The notes: generated by a model from the letters alone, not told the origin. A DNA stretch of 64,000 nt from Thiodiazotropha sp040791665 (GCA_040791665.1 JBFNNX010000031.1:184376-248375); one strand, 5' to 3'. Shown: positions 44,548-53,807, numbered from the stretch's first letter. Numbers and translations are program-made.

Positions 44548-45039
44548 TTATGCGGAGGATGCTGCTTTCTTCTTGCTTCTGCGGCGTCGTCGAGTCCTTT
44601 TGTCAACCGACTTTTCAAGTGATTTGGCCGCTTTTTCATACTCTTTGACCATCTTCCCGCGTGCTCTCTGCATGGCCGTAAAGAGACCCTTGGCCAGACG
44701 TTCCGCCTTACGTTGCTCGGCGGCGGCCGCCGTACGTGCCGCCTTGACCTCTTTCAGCTTGGCCTGGGCAGCGGCAAGCCGCTCTTTTGCCTTTTCCTTG
44801 CTGGCCGGGGTTTTTGCTTTGGCAACTGCAGCGCGTGCTTTGGTTACTCTTTCGCCAGTGCTATCCACTAACTTGTCCTGGCGGTCTACAGCTTTTCCGG
44901 CTGAGTTCAATCTGCTCAGGGCGCGTTTGTTGGAAGATGATAAGGTGATTTCAGCCTGAAGAGCTTCGACGACAGTCTCCATCGAGACAACTTTTCTTTT
45001 AGCTCTACGACGCTTTTTCACAGTTTTCTTTAAGGCCAT
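44548..45039 (-). CDS. Histone H1-like lysine/alanine-rich protein
   Basis: 163 residues. Strongly basic ends (MALKKTVKKRRRAKRKVV at the start, KSVDKRTRRRRRSKKKAASSA at the end) flank a helical region rich in Ala, Lys and Glu (AKERLAAAQAKLKEVKAART). The composition recalls histone-like DNA-binding tails, but a coiled-coil role is also possible. I do not recognise a defined family. It is a single gene with a GGAG site before the start. Confidence 0.75.
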   Translation of the reverse strand: MALKKTVKKRRRAKRKVVSMETVVEALQAEITLSSSNKRALSRLNSAGKAVDRQDKLVDSTGERVTKARAAVAKAKTPASKEKAKERLAAAQAKLKEVKAARTAAAAEQRKAERLAKGLFTAMQRARGKMVKEYEKAAKSLEKSVDKRTRRRRRSKKKAASSA

Positions 45040-45383
45040 TGGTACTCCTTAGTGATTGAACAAACATGCACAATATAGTTGCAGTTTAGTATAAGAACAA
45101 CTCTTATAGCTTTAATTATGTATAAAATTACTATTTTTTTTGCTTTTTATCTCAATTTTTACAGGAATTAATGGAAATGCAGAGGCAAGTAAAAACGTTT
45201 TAGACATGCTATAAGTTTGAAATGACACTGCGTGTAGAAGAGTAAATCGTTTGGTTTTGAATTTTCTTTAGAAAATTTTATGTAGTTATTGCGCCGGTGT
45301 ATTCAAAATGAGCGGGATTTTTTAGGTCCTTTGTAAACCGCTTCCGGATATTGTAGCTATACTGGCCAGAAAAGGCTTGATCC
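45040..45383. other. Intergenic region, 344 bp
   Basis: AT-rich gap between divergent genes for the basic protein and the SLC13-type permease. It contains a run of eight T at about 45130 and no recognisable gene, repeat or RNA. Promoters for both genes are expected. Confidence 0.35.
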
Positions 45384-47213
45384 ATGTTAGAGAATGGAGT
45401 GACTAATCCACATACCCTGGCGGTCTTATCGCTCACCGTTGTTGCATTAATACTATTCAGTCGTGAAAAGATCCCATTAGAGACTTCGTCTCTGTTTGTA
45501 CTGACACTGCTTGCAGTGGGCTTCGAGTTATTTCCCTATCAAGGTGTGGCTGGAGAGATCAGTGCAATCGATTTTTTTCGAGGTTTTGGTCATGAAGCCT
45601 TGATCGCAGTCTGTGCATTGATGGTGGCAGGACACGGCTTGGTGCGTTCCGGTGCCCTTGAACCTGTAGGCAGAACATTGGCGAGACTGTGGAGCGCCAG
45701 TCCAAGTCTGTCGTTTTTGGCGACCCTGCTGATTGCAGGAATTCTCAGTGCGTTCATCAACAATACTCCGATAGTCATACTGCTGCTACCGATTCTGGTC
45801 AGTGTGTCGTTGCAGACCAATTCCAATGCATCCTCTCTGTTGATGCCGATGGGTTTCGCAACCCTGATCGGAGGTATGAGCACAACGATTGGGACTTCAA
45901 CGAATTTGCTGGTAATTGGCGTAGCAGCGGATCTGGGACTGCGCAGGATGGAAATGTTCGATTTCGTTGTGCCCGCACTGATTGCCAACGCATTGGGACT
46001 GCTCTATCTCTGGCTTATTGCACCGCGTATTTTACCGAATCGTGAACTGGTGTTGGCGGATAGCTCACCGAGGATATTTACCGCCCAATTGGTCATCAAG
46101 GAAGATAGCACGGCGGCGGGTATGAAATTGTCGGAAGCGATTGCGCTTACCCACAATGTCATGAATGTAGACAGAGTTCGGCGCAGCGAGACAACCTACA
46201 TAATGCCCTTGCCCGATGCGGTGATCTATCCGGGCGACCGGTTGTTGGTGCACGATACGCCTGCGCATCTGAAAGAGTTCGAACAGCAGCTTGGCGCAAC
46301 CCTCTACTCCGCAGGCGATGAAGTCGATGAGGACCACCCGTTGCAGGCCCATGATCAACAACTTGCGGAGGCAATCATATTTCGGGGGTCGCCGTTGCAG
46401 AACAGGACCCTGAATGAGATCCGCTTTGCCGACAGCTATCAGCTTGTCGTATTGGCGATTCACCGGGCCAATGAGCGGATCAAGGCGATGCCGCAAGGTT
46501 TGGGGAATCTCAATCTGAGGATTGGCGACGTATTGCTGGTACAGGGCAAAAGGAGCCATATCAGAGAATTGAAACAACAGTCCATCGTGATGGTGCTCGA
46601 TTCCACCACCGATCTACCCCATACCAGGAAGGCACCCTATTCGCTGTTGATTATGTTGGGGATTATCTTACTGGCCGCGTTCGGTATCCTATCCATTGCC
46701 GTAAGTGCGATTGGCGGTGTACTGCTGATGCTGATCTGCGGATGTCTGTCGTGGCGCGATGTCGGTCGTGCCCTGAATGCACAGGTCATTCTGATCATTG
46801 TTGCCAGCCTGGCGCTGGGAAACGCCTTGCTGATGACAGGGGGCAGTGATTTTCTGGCGCATCTGTTCCTTGAGATGACTCAAGGCGCCTCATCTACTGT
46901 AGTATTGAGCGGCCTTATTCTGGTAATGGCGTTGTTAACGAATATTGTATCCAATAACGCAGCGGCTGTTATAGGCACTCCCATTGCCATCAGTATCGCG
47001 CATTCACTTCAATTGCCGGCGGAGCCCTTCGTGCTCGCGGTGCTGTTTGGCGCAAATATGAGCTATGCAACGCCAATGGCTTACCAGACTAACCTGTTGG
47101 TCATGAGTGCGGGAAACTACAGATTCTCAGACTTCGCACGCGTGGGGCTACCGCTCATTTTTATCATGTGGGTCGCCTACAGTTGGTTACTCCCCACCCT
47201 GTATAATATTTGA
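45384..47213 (+). CDS. SLC13-type permease with two RCK_C (TrkA-C) domains
   Basis: 609-residue inner-membrane transporter of the divalent anion:Na+ symporter/CitM-like superfamily. There are membrane helices in the first about 200 residues (FINNTPIVILLLPILVSV, GGMSTTIGTSTNLLVIG) and in the last about 180 (NIVSNNAAAVIGTPIAISIA). Two TrkA-C regulatory domains lie between them (about 230-310 and 320-400; each has a GDRLLVHD/GDVLLVQG motif). Such proteins are often annotated as sulfate or sulfur-compound transporters; the substrate is not fixed by sequence. ATG 45384 is the first start. Confidence 0.93.
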   Translation: MLENGVTNPHTLAVLSLTVVALILFSREKIPLETSSLFVLTLLAVGFELFPYQGVAGEISAIDFFRGFGHEALIAVCALMVAGHGLVRSGALEPVGRTLARLWSASPSLSFLATLLIAGILSAFINNTPIVILLLPILVSVSLQTNSNASSLLMPMGFATLIGGMSTTIGTSTNLLVIGVAADLGLRRMEMFDFVVPALIANALGLLYLWLIAPRILPNRELVLADSSPRIFTAQLVIKEDSTAAGMKLSEAIALTHNVMNVDRVRRSETTYIMPLPDAVIYPGDRLLVHDTPAHLKEFEQQLGATLYSAGDEVDEDHPLQAHDQQLAEAIIFRGSPLQNRTLNEIRFADSYQLVVLAIHRANERIKAMPQGLGNLNLRIGDVLLVQGKRSHIRELKQQSIVMVLDSTTDLPHTRKAPYSLLIMLGIILLAAFGILSIAVSAIGGVLLMLICGCLSWRDVGRALNAQVILIIVASLALGNALLMTGGSDFLAHLFLEMTQGASSTVVLSGLILVMALLTNIVSNNAAAVIGTPIAISIAHSLQLPAEPFVLAVLFGANMSYATPMAYQTNLLVMSAGNYRFSDFARVGLPLIFIMWVAYSWLLPTLYNI

Positions 47214-47232
47214 GGCACCTCGATCCTTCAGG

Positions 47233-47823
47233 CTAATCTCGGGGTGAATAGTGATAATGACCGGTAATCGGATAGTCAAAAAGCATATCCTCCAGTTTTG
47301 GGCCTGATCCGATGTTGTGGATGATTAGAGGCGACCCTGTCCGTTGATCGAGCTTATCGCTGACAATACCGATATGAGGCAGGTTGCCGGGTAGCGTCCA
47401 GGTCACTATGTCGCCGGGTTTGTAGTCGCTGCCATGGTGTGTTGTAGGCAGACTTACTCCATGGCGCATGAAAAAGCGTTGTAGATTCGGTACACGCCGA
47501 TGATCGATATTCCTGTCAGTTTTTGTAAGGCCCCATATCCGCCGTGAGGGGTAGAGATCAAAGTGTGATGCCATATCCTCATGAACCAGCTGTTGCAGAT
47601 CGATACCAAGTGTGCGATATGAGCGGATCAAAACATCGGTGCAGACACCAATGTTGTCCGGTATATCGCCATTAGGATAGGCGATTGCTATGTAAGAGCC
47701 GTCGTATCTGACACTATGTTTTGTGCGTTCCAGTGCCGCAGCTACAAGCCTATCCTCGAACTGTCCAGCCAGGCAGTATACAGGTAGCTGCAGCAATATT
47801 ACGGCAAGTAGTCTTTTTGGCAT
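47233..47823 (-). CDS. Exported DUF1287-family (NlpC/P60-like) protein
   Basis: 196 residues with a Sec signal (MPKRLLAVILLQLPVYCLAG) and a DUF1287 domain. Characteristic parts are IPDNIGVCTDVLIRSYRTLGIDL (candidate catalytic Cys in GVCTDV) and GDIVTWTLPGNLPHIGIVSDK (candidate His in LPHIGIV). The Cys/His spacing suggests a papain-like amidohydrolase acting on peptidoglycan or a related amide. It faces the SLC13 gene tail to tail; its 5' side faces MITE copy D. Confidence 0.9.
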   Translation of the reverse strand: MPKRLLAVILLQLPVYCLAGQFEDRLVAAALERTKHSVRYDGSYIAIAYPNGDIPDNIGVCTDVLIRSYRTLGIDLQQLVHEDMASHFDLYPSRRIWGLTKTDRNIDHRRVPNLQRFFMRHGVSLPTTHHGSDYKPGDIVTWTLPGNLPHIGIVSDKLDQRTGSPLIIHNIGSGPKLEDMLFDYPITGHYHYSPRD

Positions 47824-47862
47824 GAAATCAAGGATATCAAACCACCTGTTTAAGGCATACTA

Positions 47863-48059
47863 CTAGGGCCTGTTAAAATTAATCCAATGCGCCCTGTTGC
47901 GCCTGAAAAAACGCCAATCAAGGTGTACCCCAAGGGCAAGCACCCCACAGGGCTGGGGCAATAATTTCGCCCAGCGGCGTTATCATTCGCTCATGCGGCC
48001 TTGCAGGACGAAAAAATAGTCCCGGCAGAGCCGATTGGATAAGTGCTAACAGCCCTTAG
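47863..48059 (+). repeat. MITE-like element, copy D (most intact)
   Basis: 197 bp. The left end CTAGGGCCTGTTAAAATTAA, then TCCAATGCG and CCTGTTGCG, is complementary to the right end GCAGAGCCGATTGGATAAGT, then GCTAACAGCCCTTAG. That gives imperfect terminal inverted repeats of about 38-40 bp. The interior holds GCCTGAAAAAACGCCAATCA, ACCCCAAGGGCAAGC and TTGCAGGACGAAAAAATAG, shared with other copies. CTAG or TTAG at each tip suggests a CTAG-type target duplication. No transposase inside. Confidence 0.92.
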
Positions 48060-48230
48060 GACCCATCCCCGAGATATGAGTGGATGAGGGGCGAAGCCAG
48101 ATGACATGATTGCGAATATTCACAATTGGGCAGTACGATCTCCGAAGCATTCTGATTGAATGCCGATAGGGCTGCATCAGGAAACAGGCTGCTATGAATT
48201 CGCCTGTGACCCGATGGATTGGGTGGGCAG

Positions 48231-48479
48231 CTATTTCTTGATCAGTCCAACGATAAACAGCAGTATTGCAGCGCCTGCGACCGCGGTAATCAATGACCCG
48301 ATCAGCCCGTTTACGGAGAGTCCAAGAAGCCCGAAGACCCAACCACCGATAAATGCACCAATCACGCCAACGATAATGTTACCGAGCAGACCGAAACCGC
48401 CGCCTTTCATTATGGTGCCTGCCAGCCACCCCGCAACCGCACCGATAGCAAGAAAAATCAACAGAGAAGTTAAATCCAT
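48231..48479 (-). CDS. GlsB/YeaQ/YmgE-family small membrane protein
   Basis: 82 residues. The start is one of two adjacent ATGs (48482 or 48479) after an AGGAG site, and the second has the better spacing. There are three short hydrophobic, glycine-rich segments: AIGAVAGWLAGTIMKGGGFG, NIIVGVIGAFIGGWVFGLLG and AVAGAAILLFIVGLIKK. The family is linked to envelope and stress responses in E. coli; mechanism unknown. Single-gene unit. Confidence 0.93.
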   Translation of the reverse strand: MDLTSLLIFLAIGAVAGWLAGTIMKGGGFGLLGNIIVGVIGAFIGGWVFGLLGLSVNGLIGSLITAVAGAAILLFIVGLIKK

Positions 48480-48482
48480 CAT

Positions 48483-48799
48483 AGGCTCCTTATTCGAAAT
48501 ATAGTGTTCGGCCAAGTCAGTCACACTAATTTTCAGTTAATGCATTACAATGTTGCCCACAGCCGATTCAAGCAGAACAGGTAACTGAAAAAAATAGAAA
48601 TCGGTATGTTTATACCCAGCCAAATACGATCGTAAACCGCTTTAAGCGACGTATGTTTCTTGTCGAATCAACTCACAATTGCATACAATAATGTAAAGAA
48701 TGGTTTGCTGTATAACGCATACAAGGAGTCTATCAAGTAAGGATACGGCCAAGTAGATGCGAAATGATAACTATTGTGACAATAGGGGCGATATCATTA
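48483..48799. other. Intergenic region, about 317 bp
   Basis: Gap between the YeaQ-type gene start and the end of the glycine-rich-domain gene. AT-rich in part (48590-48730). Nothing recognisable was found beyond the likely YeaQ-gene promoter. Confidence 0.35.
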
Positions 48800-49498
48800 T
48801 CACCCACCACAACCGGCGCAACCGGCGCAACCGCCACAGCCGCCGCTACCCGAGTTTCTTCCGCCTCCGGAGCCAAGCCATTTCAAGACCCGGTAGAGGA
48901 TGTAGATGCCAAACGCCAGCTTCAGCCAAAACCAGATATCGGTATCGGAAAGATCGTCACTGCAAGAGACGAGGAAAAACGGTAGTGATGCGATGAGCGC
49001 GATGTTGGCGATAAGTGGAGTAGGTCTGGGAACCAGTAAGTGTCTCTCTGTATTGACCCGGACGAACGATTCGACAGCATCGAAGCGTCTCTCGATCGAT
49101 GGCCAGATATCCTCGGGCGGCGATTCCTTGAATGTGATTTGATAGAGCTCAAGGGTATATTGATATTGATCTCTGAATCGTTGCTGCTCTTCAATACCCC
49201 CTTTGGTCGGCAGATGGTGCAACTCGATGCCAAGTATCTCTTTGCACAGGGTGTTCCAATAGGATTTGGTATACGTCAGATGGAGATGCCAGGCTTGATC
49301 AACCTGATCGGATGGGGTGATCTCATTTTTCGAGACGGCAGCCAGATAGATAAATCGCCGGTATTCGGCGATGACCCTTTCCGCATACCTGACAGACCAG
49401 TCATTTTCCCGTGCCAGGCGCGTGCAAAAACTCAGCGAGGCTTCGCCGTCGTCGATTTGAAATAATTCAATATCATCCCAAAGTTGCGTTTCAACCAT
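48800..49498 (-). CDS. Glycine-rich-domain (GRDP-like) membrane protein with Gly/Cys tail
   Basis: 232 residues. The soluble N-terminus has the motif of glycine-rich domain proteins (SDQVDQAWHLHLTYTKSYW). One or two hydrophobic segments follow (about 162-178 and 188-206). The extreme C-terminus is low-complexity Gly/Ser/Cys (SGSGGCGGCAGCAGCGG). Such tails resemble those on some secreted or membrane-linked proteins of unknown role. The plus-strand frames inside are shadows created by the repeat tail. Confidence 0.8.
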   Translation of the reverse strand: MVETQLWDDIELFQIDDGEASLSFCTRLARENDWSVRYAERVIAEYRRFIYLAAVSKNEITPSDQVDQAWHLHLTYTKSYWNTLCKEILGIELHHLPTKGGIEEQQRFRDQYQYTLELYQITFKESPPEDIWPSIERRFDAVESFVRVNTERHLLVPRPTPLIANIALIASLPFFLVSCSDDLSDTDIWFWLKLAFGIYILYRVLKWLGSGGGRNSGSGGCGGCAGCAGCGG

Positions 49499-49727
49499 AG
49501 ATTGTTCTCAATTTCCACAAGATGAATAGTATTAGGCCCTAATAACCAAGGCCGGCTTCCCGGATTGGAATCGGTTTTTTACATCGCCATGTCCGGTGAA
49601 CAATTTACTGTTGTAAACAGTAGAAGTAGCGGCCTATCCTTTAGCTTATGGCTCTCATGATGAGGTTGACCCTGCCCCCATAGTTACGCGACCAGCGGGT
49701 AATCGTCAAATCCCTTACTGCATTGAG

Positions 49728-50279
49728 ATGAACGACAAAGAAGTACACGAGATTATCGATTTTTGGTTTTCCGGGCGGGCCGAACCGCTGCATTTCAATT
49801 CGACGGCGGAATTCGATCGGGAGATTAGGCATCGCTATCTGAAACTTTGGCATCGAGGGCGCAAGGGCGAATTGGACCATTGGAAAGGGACAAAAGAGGG
49901 TTGTTTAGCATTGGTCATCCTTCTCGATCAGTTTCCCCTGAATATGTTTCGCCACCAAGCTGAAGCCTTTGCCACTGAGCAGCAGTCCCGAGACGTGGCC
50001 GGGTATGCCATCGATGCCGGCTTCGACAAACGGATGCCTGCCGTATGGCAGGCGTTTCTCTATCTGCCGTTCATGCATAGCGAGTCGCTCACCGACCAGG
50101 ACAGATCGGTTTCACTGTTCGAATCAGCGGGCTTGTACGAGAATCTCAAATGGGCCAAACACCATCGGGAAGTGATCCGCCGGTTCGGTCGCTTTCCCCA
50201 CAGGAATAAGATACTGGGTCGTGAGAGTTCTGCTGAGGAACTGACCTACCTGAAATCAGATCAGGCATTTACTGGATAG
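49728..50279 (+). CDS. DUF924-family (tetratricopeptide-like) protein
   Basis: 183 residues, soluble and helical. Family pattern: VHEIIDFWFSGRAEPLHF at the N-terminus, LALVILLDQFPLNMFRHQAEAFATE, then YLPFMHSESLTDQDRSVSLF and HREVIRRFGRFPHRNKILGRES. No activity is known for the family. Its end is 10 bp from the end of the convergent fusA. Confidence 0.93.
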   Translation: MNDKEVHEIIDFWFSGRAEPLHFNSTAEFDREIRHRYLKLWHRGRKGELDHWKGTKEGCLALVILLDQFPLNMFRHQAEAFATEQQSRDVAGYAIDAGFDKRMPAVWQAFLYLPFMHSESLTDQDRSVSLFESAGLYENLKWAKHHREVIRRFGRFPHRNKILGRESSAEELTYLKSDQAFTG

Positions 50280-50289
50280 TGTGCAATAG

Positions 50290-52362
50290 CTAGCGGCCCA
50301 AAGATTTCATAATCGTTGCCGGTACCGCTGCGAAATGGTCGATCTCCATGGTGAATGAGCCGCGCCCGTGGGTCGCCGAGCGCAGTTCCGTCGCGTAGCC
50401 GAACATCTCGGAAAGGGGGACCTGGTTGCGAATCGCCTTGATCTGTCCCGGCCGGTCCGAGACACCGTCGATCTCGGCACGCCGATTGGCCAATTGTGCC
50501 AAGACATCGCCCAGATGCTCTTCAGGGGTGATTACCTCGCATCGTACAATGGGTTCGAGTAAAACCGGTAGGCCTTTTTCCAAACCGCTACGCAGTGCCA
50601 TGCCTGCCGCGATTTGGTAAGCCATCGGATTGGAGTCAACGCTGTGTTCGGAACCGTCGATCAACACAACCTTGATATCGGTGACCGGATAGCCGCCGAT
50701 CACTCCACTGCGGGCTGTCTCGCGGATGCCGTTCTCCACAGCCGGAACGTACGCAGCCGGAATAGCGCCGCCGGTGATCCGGTTTTCGAAGATTAACCCT
50801 GATCCGGTCTCGCCGGGTGTTATATCGATAACGACATGGCCATACTGTCCGTGGCCTCCGGTCTGTCTGACAAAGCGGCCCTCGACACTCTTTGCCTGCT
50901 GGGTGATAGTCTCTTTGTAGGCGACTTTCGGCTGACCGGTGCGTACATTGACCCCTTGTTCGCGCTGCAGCCTGTCCAACAGTACCTCCAGGTGAAGCTC
51001 TCCCATGCCGGAGAGGATCGTCTGTCCGGTCTCTTCATCGGTTTCAGCCTTGAAGGTGGGGTCGTCTTCCGCAAGGTTGTGCAGGGCATCTGCCAGGCGT
51101 TCATTATCCTGTGCTGTAATCGGCGCCACCGTGATCTTGATAACGGGCTCGGGAAAGCTGATCGATTCAAGTAGCAAGGGATGTTTTGGATCGCAGAGTG
51201 TGTCACCGGTTACCGCATCCTTCATGCCCAACAGGGCAGCGATATCTCCGGCCTGGATGGCTTCGATATCCTCCCGATGCTCGGCATACATCCGTTCCAG
51301 GCGTCCAACCCGTTGGTTGCGCTTATGGCGCGGGTTGAGCACCATGGCGCCCGATTGCAAACTGCCGGAGTAGACGCGGACATAGCAGAGACGCCCGGCA
51401 TAGGGATCGGTGACGGTCTTGAACAGGAGTGCGCTGAGGGGACTGTCATTACTCGGAGCGCGCATGACCGCTTCACCGTTCTGCGGATGAACGCCCCGGG
51501 TCTCGCCGATATCGAGTGGGGAGGGCAGATAGCGGATCAGCGCATCGAGTAGGGGTTGAACGCCTCGGTTCCTCAGTGCGCTGCCGCAAATGACCGGCAC
51601 GATGGCATTATCCAGCGTGGCACGACGCAGGGCGCCATGTATCATCTCTTCATCGGCTTCACCGTCTTCCAACCAAATCGAAAGCAAAGTGTCATCCTGC
51701 TCGGCGAGTTGCTCGATCATTGTTGCACGGGCGGATTCCGCATCAGCCAGGTGTTGCGGCGGTATCGCCTCGTACTCCCTGTGTGCCCCCAGTTCATCGT
51801 GCCAACGGATGAGTTGCATGCGGATCAGGTCTATGACACCTTCGAAATCCGCTTCTGCGCCCAGCGGCAACTGCAGGGGGATCGGGTTGGCGCCGAGCTG
51901 CTTGCGAATGGTGTTGACCGCATGCTCGAAGTCGGCGCCGATGCGATCCATTTTATTGATGAAACAGAGTCGGGGAACACGATAGCGGTCGGCCTGTCGC
52001 CACACCGTTTCACTTTGAGGTTCTACGCCCTGAGAGGCATCAAACACCACCACGGCCCCATCCAGTACCCGCAGAGCACGCTGTACCTCAGCGGTAAAGT
52101 CGATATGTCCGGGCGTGTCGATCAGGTTGATCTGATGATCGTTCCAAAAGGCGGAGACAGCCGCATCCACAATGGTAATTCCACGCTCGCGCTCCTGATC
52201 CATCCAATCGGTGACGGTGGTGCCGCTGTCAACCGAGCCCAATTGATGGGTGCGGCCCGCATAATAGAGTATGCGTTCCGTGGTGGTTGTCTTGCCGGCG
52301 TCTATATGGGCGATCAAACCAATATTGCGTAAACGCTCAATGGGGACGGCTTTGGCGGTCAT
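50290..52362 (-). CDS. fusA: Translation elongation factor G (stand-alone gene)
   Basis: 690-residue translational GTPase that drives tRNA-mRNA translocation or acts in ribosome recycling. G motifs: P-loop IAHIDAGKTTTTER, DTPGHIDFTAEVQRALR, NKMDRIGADF. Domain III-V segments TILSGMGELHLEVLLDRLQ and TGGHGQYGHVVIDI are intact. It is not beside rpsL-rpsG-tuf, so it is likely a second EF-G copy, but the other is not in view. The start ATG 52362 has no operon partner. Confidence 0.95.
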   Translation of the reverse strand: MTAKAVPIERLRNIGLIAHIDAGKTTTTERILYYAGRTHQLGSVDSGTTVTDWMDQERERGITIVDAAVSAFWNDHQINLIDTPGHIDFTAEVQRALRVLDGAVVVFDASQGVEPQSETVWRQADRYRVPRLCFINKMDRIGADFEHAVNTIRKQLGANPIPLQLPLGAEADFEGVIDLIRMQLIRWHDELGAHREYEAIPPQHLADAESARATMIEQLAEQDDTLLSIWLEDGEADEEMIHGALRRATLDNAIVPVICGSALRNRGVQPLLDALIRYLPSPLDIGETRGVHPQNGEAVMRAPSNDSPLSALLFKTVTDPYAGRLCYVRVYSGSLQSGAMVLNPRHKRNQRVGRLERMYAEHREDIEAIQAGDIAALLGMKDAVTGDTLCDPKHPLLLESISFPEPVIKITVAPITAQDNERLADALHNLAEDDPTFKAETDEETGQTILSGMGELHLEVLLDRLQREQGVNVRTGQPKVAYKETITQQAKSVEGRFVRQTGGHGQYGHVVIDITPGETGSGLIFENRITGGAIPAAYVPAVENGIRETARSGVIGGYPVTDIKVVLIDGSEHSVDSNPMAYQIAAGMALRSGLEKGLPVLLEPIVRCEVITPEEHLGDVLAQLANRRAEIDGVSDRPGQIKAIRNQVPLSEMFGYATELRSATHGRGSFTMEIDHFAAVPATIMKSLGR

Positions 52363-52719
52363 AGATTAATGTCTTATTGTTGTTACAGCGTGAAATTCAT
52401 CGAACACAAGTCATTCTAGTCTACCCGAGCGTGTTGCGGTAATGGATGGGGGGTTAGCAGGGGCTTGGTGATGAATCTATTGGGAGATTAGCCGCGAATG
52501 AACGCTAATCACCGCATACTTTTCGCAAATAGTCTGATAAGTATTTCAACTGGATCAGGGCATACTAGAGATCACGAATGAAAAAGTACTTGATATCTGG
52601 GCGATTGGCTCAGTTTTGATAGTCTCAACAATATCTCATGGTATGGATCGACAAAAAGACTCGCGTAAATTTGCAGTGATTAGCGTTCATTTCGCGGCTT
52701 GAGTCTCTAAACACTGTCA
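52363..52719. other. Intergenic region, 357 bp
   Basis: Between the fusA start and the dsrB end. Most of it is the inverted-repeat element at 52489-52700. The fusA promoter should lie in the remaining part near 52380-52480. No terminator with a T-run was found after dsrB. Confidence 0.5.
52489..52700. repeat. Inverted-repeat intergenic element, family 2, copy 2
   Basis: AGCCGCGAATGAACGCTAAT at the left is inverted at the right (ATTAGCGTTCATTTCGCGGC), with one base inserted, enclosing about 165 bp. The arm core is the same as in the copy at 29152-29314 (CGAATGAACGC versus CAAATGAACGC). It begins 20 bp beyond the dsrB stop. Confidence 0.8.
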
Positions 52720-53796
52720 TCAAAAACGCAGATGGCTCGAGGCGTTCAGACTCTTTTGCTGGCCGCGCCAGTTATCGATATGGAATTTGGTGAACGGCAG
52801 TTCGGTGAGTTCGAAGAAGCGCGGCCAACCGATGCGTTCCACCCAATCGTTGATTCGCTCCCAATCCTGTGCGTCCTGCTGATAGGCCGCCAGTATCCGC
52901 TTTACAATGGCCGTGGCCTCCGGCCAGCGTGGCGGATTGTTGGGGATGCCTGCAGCCACCAGTTTTTGAAAGGTCGGTCTGCCGCGTGCATTGGAGTGGT
53001 TGCCGCCGATCCAGACGGCCAGTTTCGAGTGTTGCGGGTCATTGATCTGCATCGGTGGGCAGGGGGGATAGCAGGCGCCGCAGCAGACACACTTGCGTTC
53101 ATCGACCTCCAAGGAAGGCTTGCCGTTGACCATCGCCGGACGAATGGCGGCGACCGGACAGCGGGCGACCACCGAGGGGCGTTCACAGATATTCGCCACC
53201 TGATCATGGTTGATCTTCGGCGGTTTGGTGTGTTGGATATTGATGGCGATATCCCCCTGTCCGCCACAGTTGATCTGGCAGCAGGAGGTGGTGATATGGA
53301 CCCGGTTCGGCATATTCCAGGCGCGGAATTCACCGATCAGCCGGTCCATCATCGACTTCACCACGCCGGAGGCGTCGGTGGCGGGGATGTCGCAGTGGAG
53401 CCAGCCCTGGGTATGGGAGATCGAGGCGACGGAGTTTCTGGTGCCGCCGACGATAAAACCGTTGCGCTCCAGCTCGTCGATCAGCGCATCCACCTTGGCG
53501 CCGTCCGCCAGCATGAATTCGATATTGCTGCGAATGGTGAAGCGTACATAGCCGTCCGCGTAGCGGTCCCCGATCTCGCATATCTTGCGCAGGGTGAAGA
53601 TGTCGAGTATGCGTTGCGTGCCTGCGCGTACTGTCCAGATCTCATCGCCGTCATGGGCGATATGTTTCAATACACCGGGTTTGGGGTCTTCATGGTATTT
53701 CCATTGTCCGAAGTTTTTCTTCATCACGGGATGCATATACTGCATACCGTCGGGGCAACCGCTCTCGATGGGAATTCTGCGTTGTGTGTTTGGCAT
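52720..53796 (-). CDS. dsrB: Dissimilatory sulfite reductase subunit beta
   Basis: Subunit of siroheme DsrAB; in aerobic sulfur oxidisers it runs in reverse, oxidising sulfane sulfur to sulfite. At 358 residues it has a cofactor motif TSCCQINCGGQGDIAIN (Cys172, Cys173, Cys177) and a ferredoxin insertion with CVCCGACYPPCP (Cys236, 239, 242, 246). It follows dsrA by 11 bases. Direction (oxidative type) is inferred from the aerobic caa3 oxidase and likely taxonomy, not from sequence alone. Confidence 0.97.
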   Translation of the reverse strand: MPNTQRRIPIESGCPDGMQYMHPVMKKNFGQWKYHEDPKPGVLKHIAHDGDEIWTVRAGTQRILDIFTLRKICEIGDRYADGYVRFTIRSNIEFMLADGAKVDALIDELERNGFIVGGTRNSVASISHTQGWLHCDIPATDASGVVKSMMDRLIGEFRAWNMPNRVHITTSCCQINCGGQGDIAINIQHTKPPKINHDQVANICERPSVVARCPVAAIRPAMVNGKPSLEVDERKCVCCGACYPPCPPMQINDPQHSKLAVWIGGNHSNARGRPTFQKLVAAGIPNNPPRWPEATAIVKRILAAYQQDAQDWERINDWVERIGWPRFFELTELPFTKFHIDNWRGQQKSLNASSHLRF

Positions 53797-53807
53797 CGGA
53801 TCGGCTC

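Noticed and set aside
48757..48996. Plus-strand frames over the end of the glycine-rich-domain gene
   Set aside because: They arise from the repetitive Gly/Cys codons of the minus-strand gene.
49537..49556. TATTAGGCCCTAATA as another MITE end
   Set aside because: Only about nine bases match and the terminal order is wrong; too short to support.
52441..52475. GGTTAGCAGGGGCTTGG as a MITE end next to the second inverted-repeat element
   Set aside because: Resembles the right terminus but with several mismatches and no partner.
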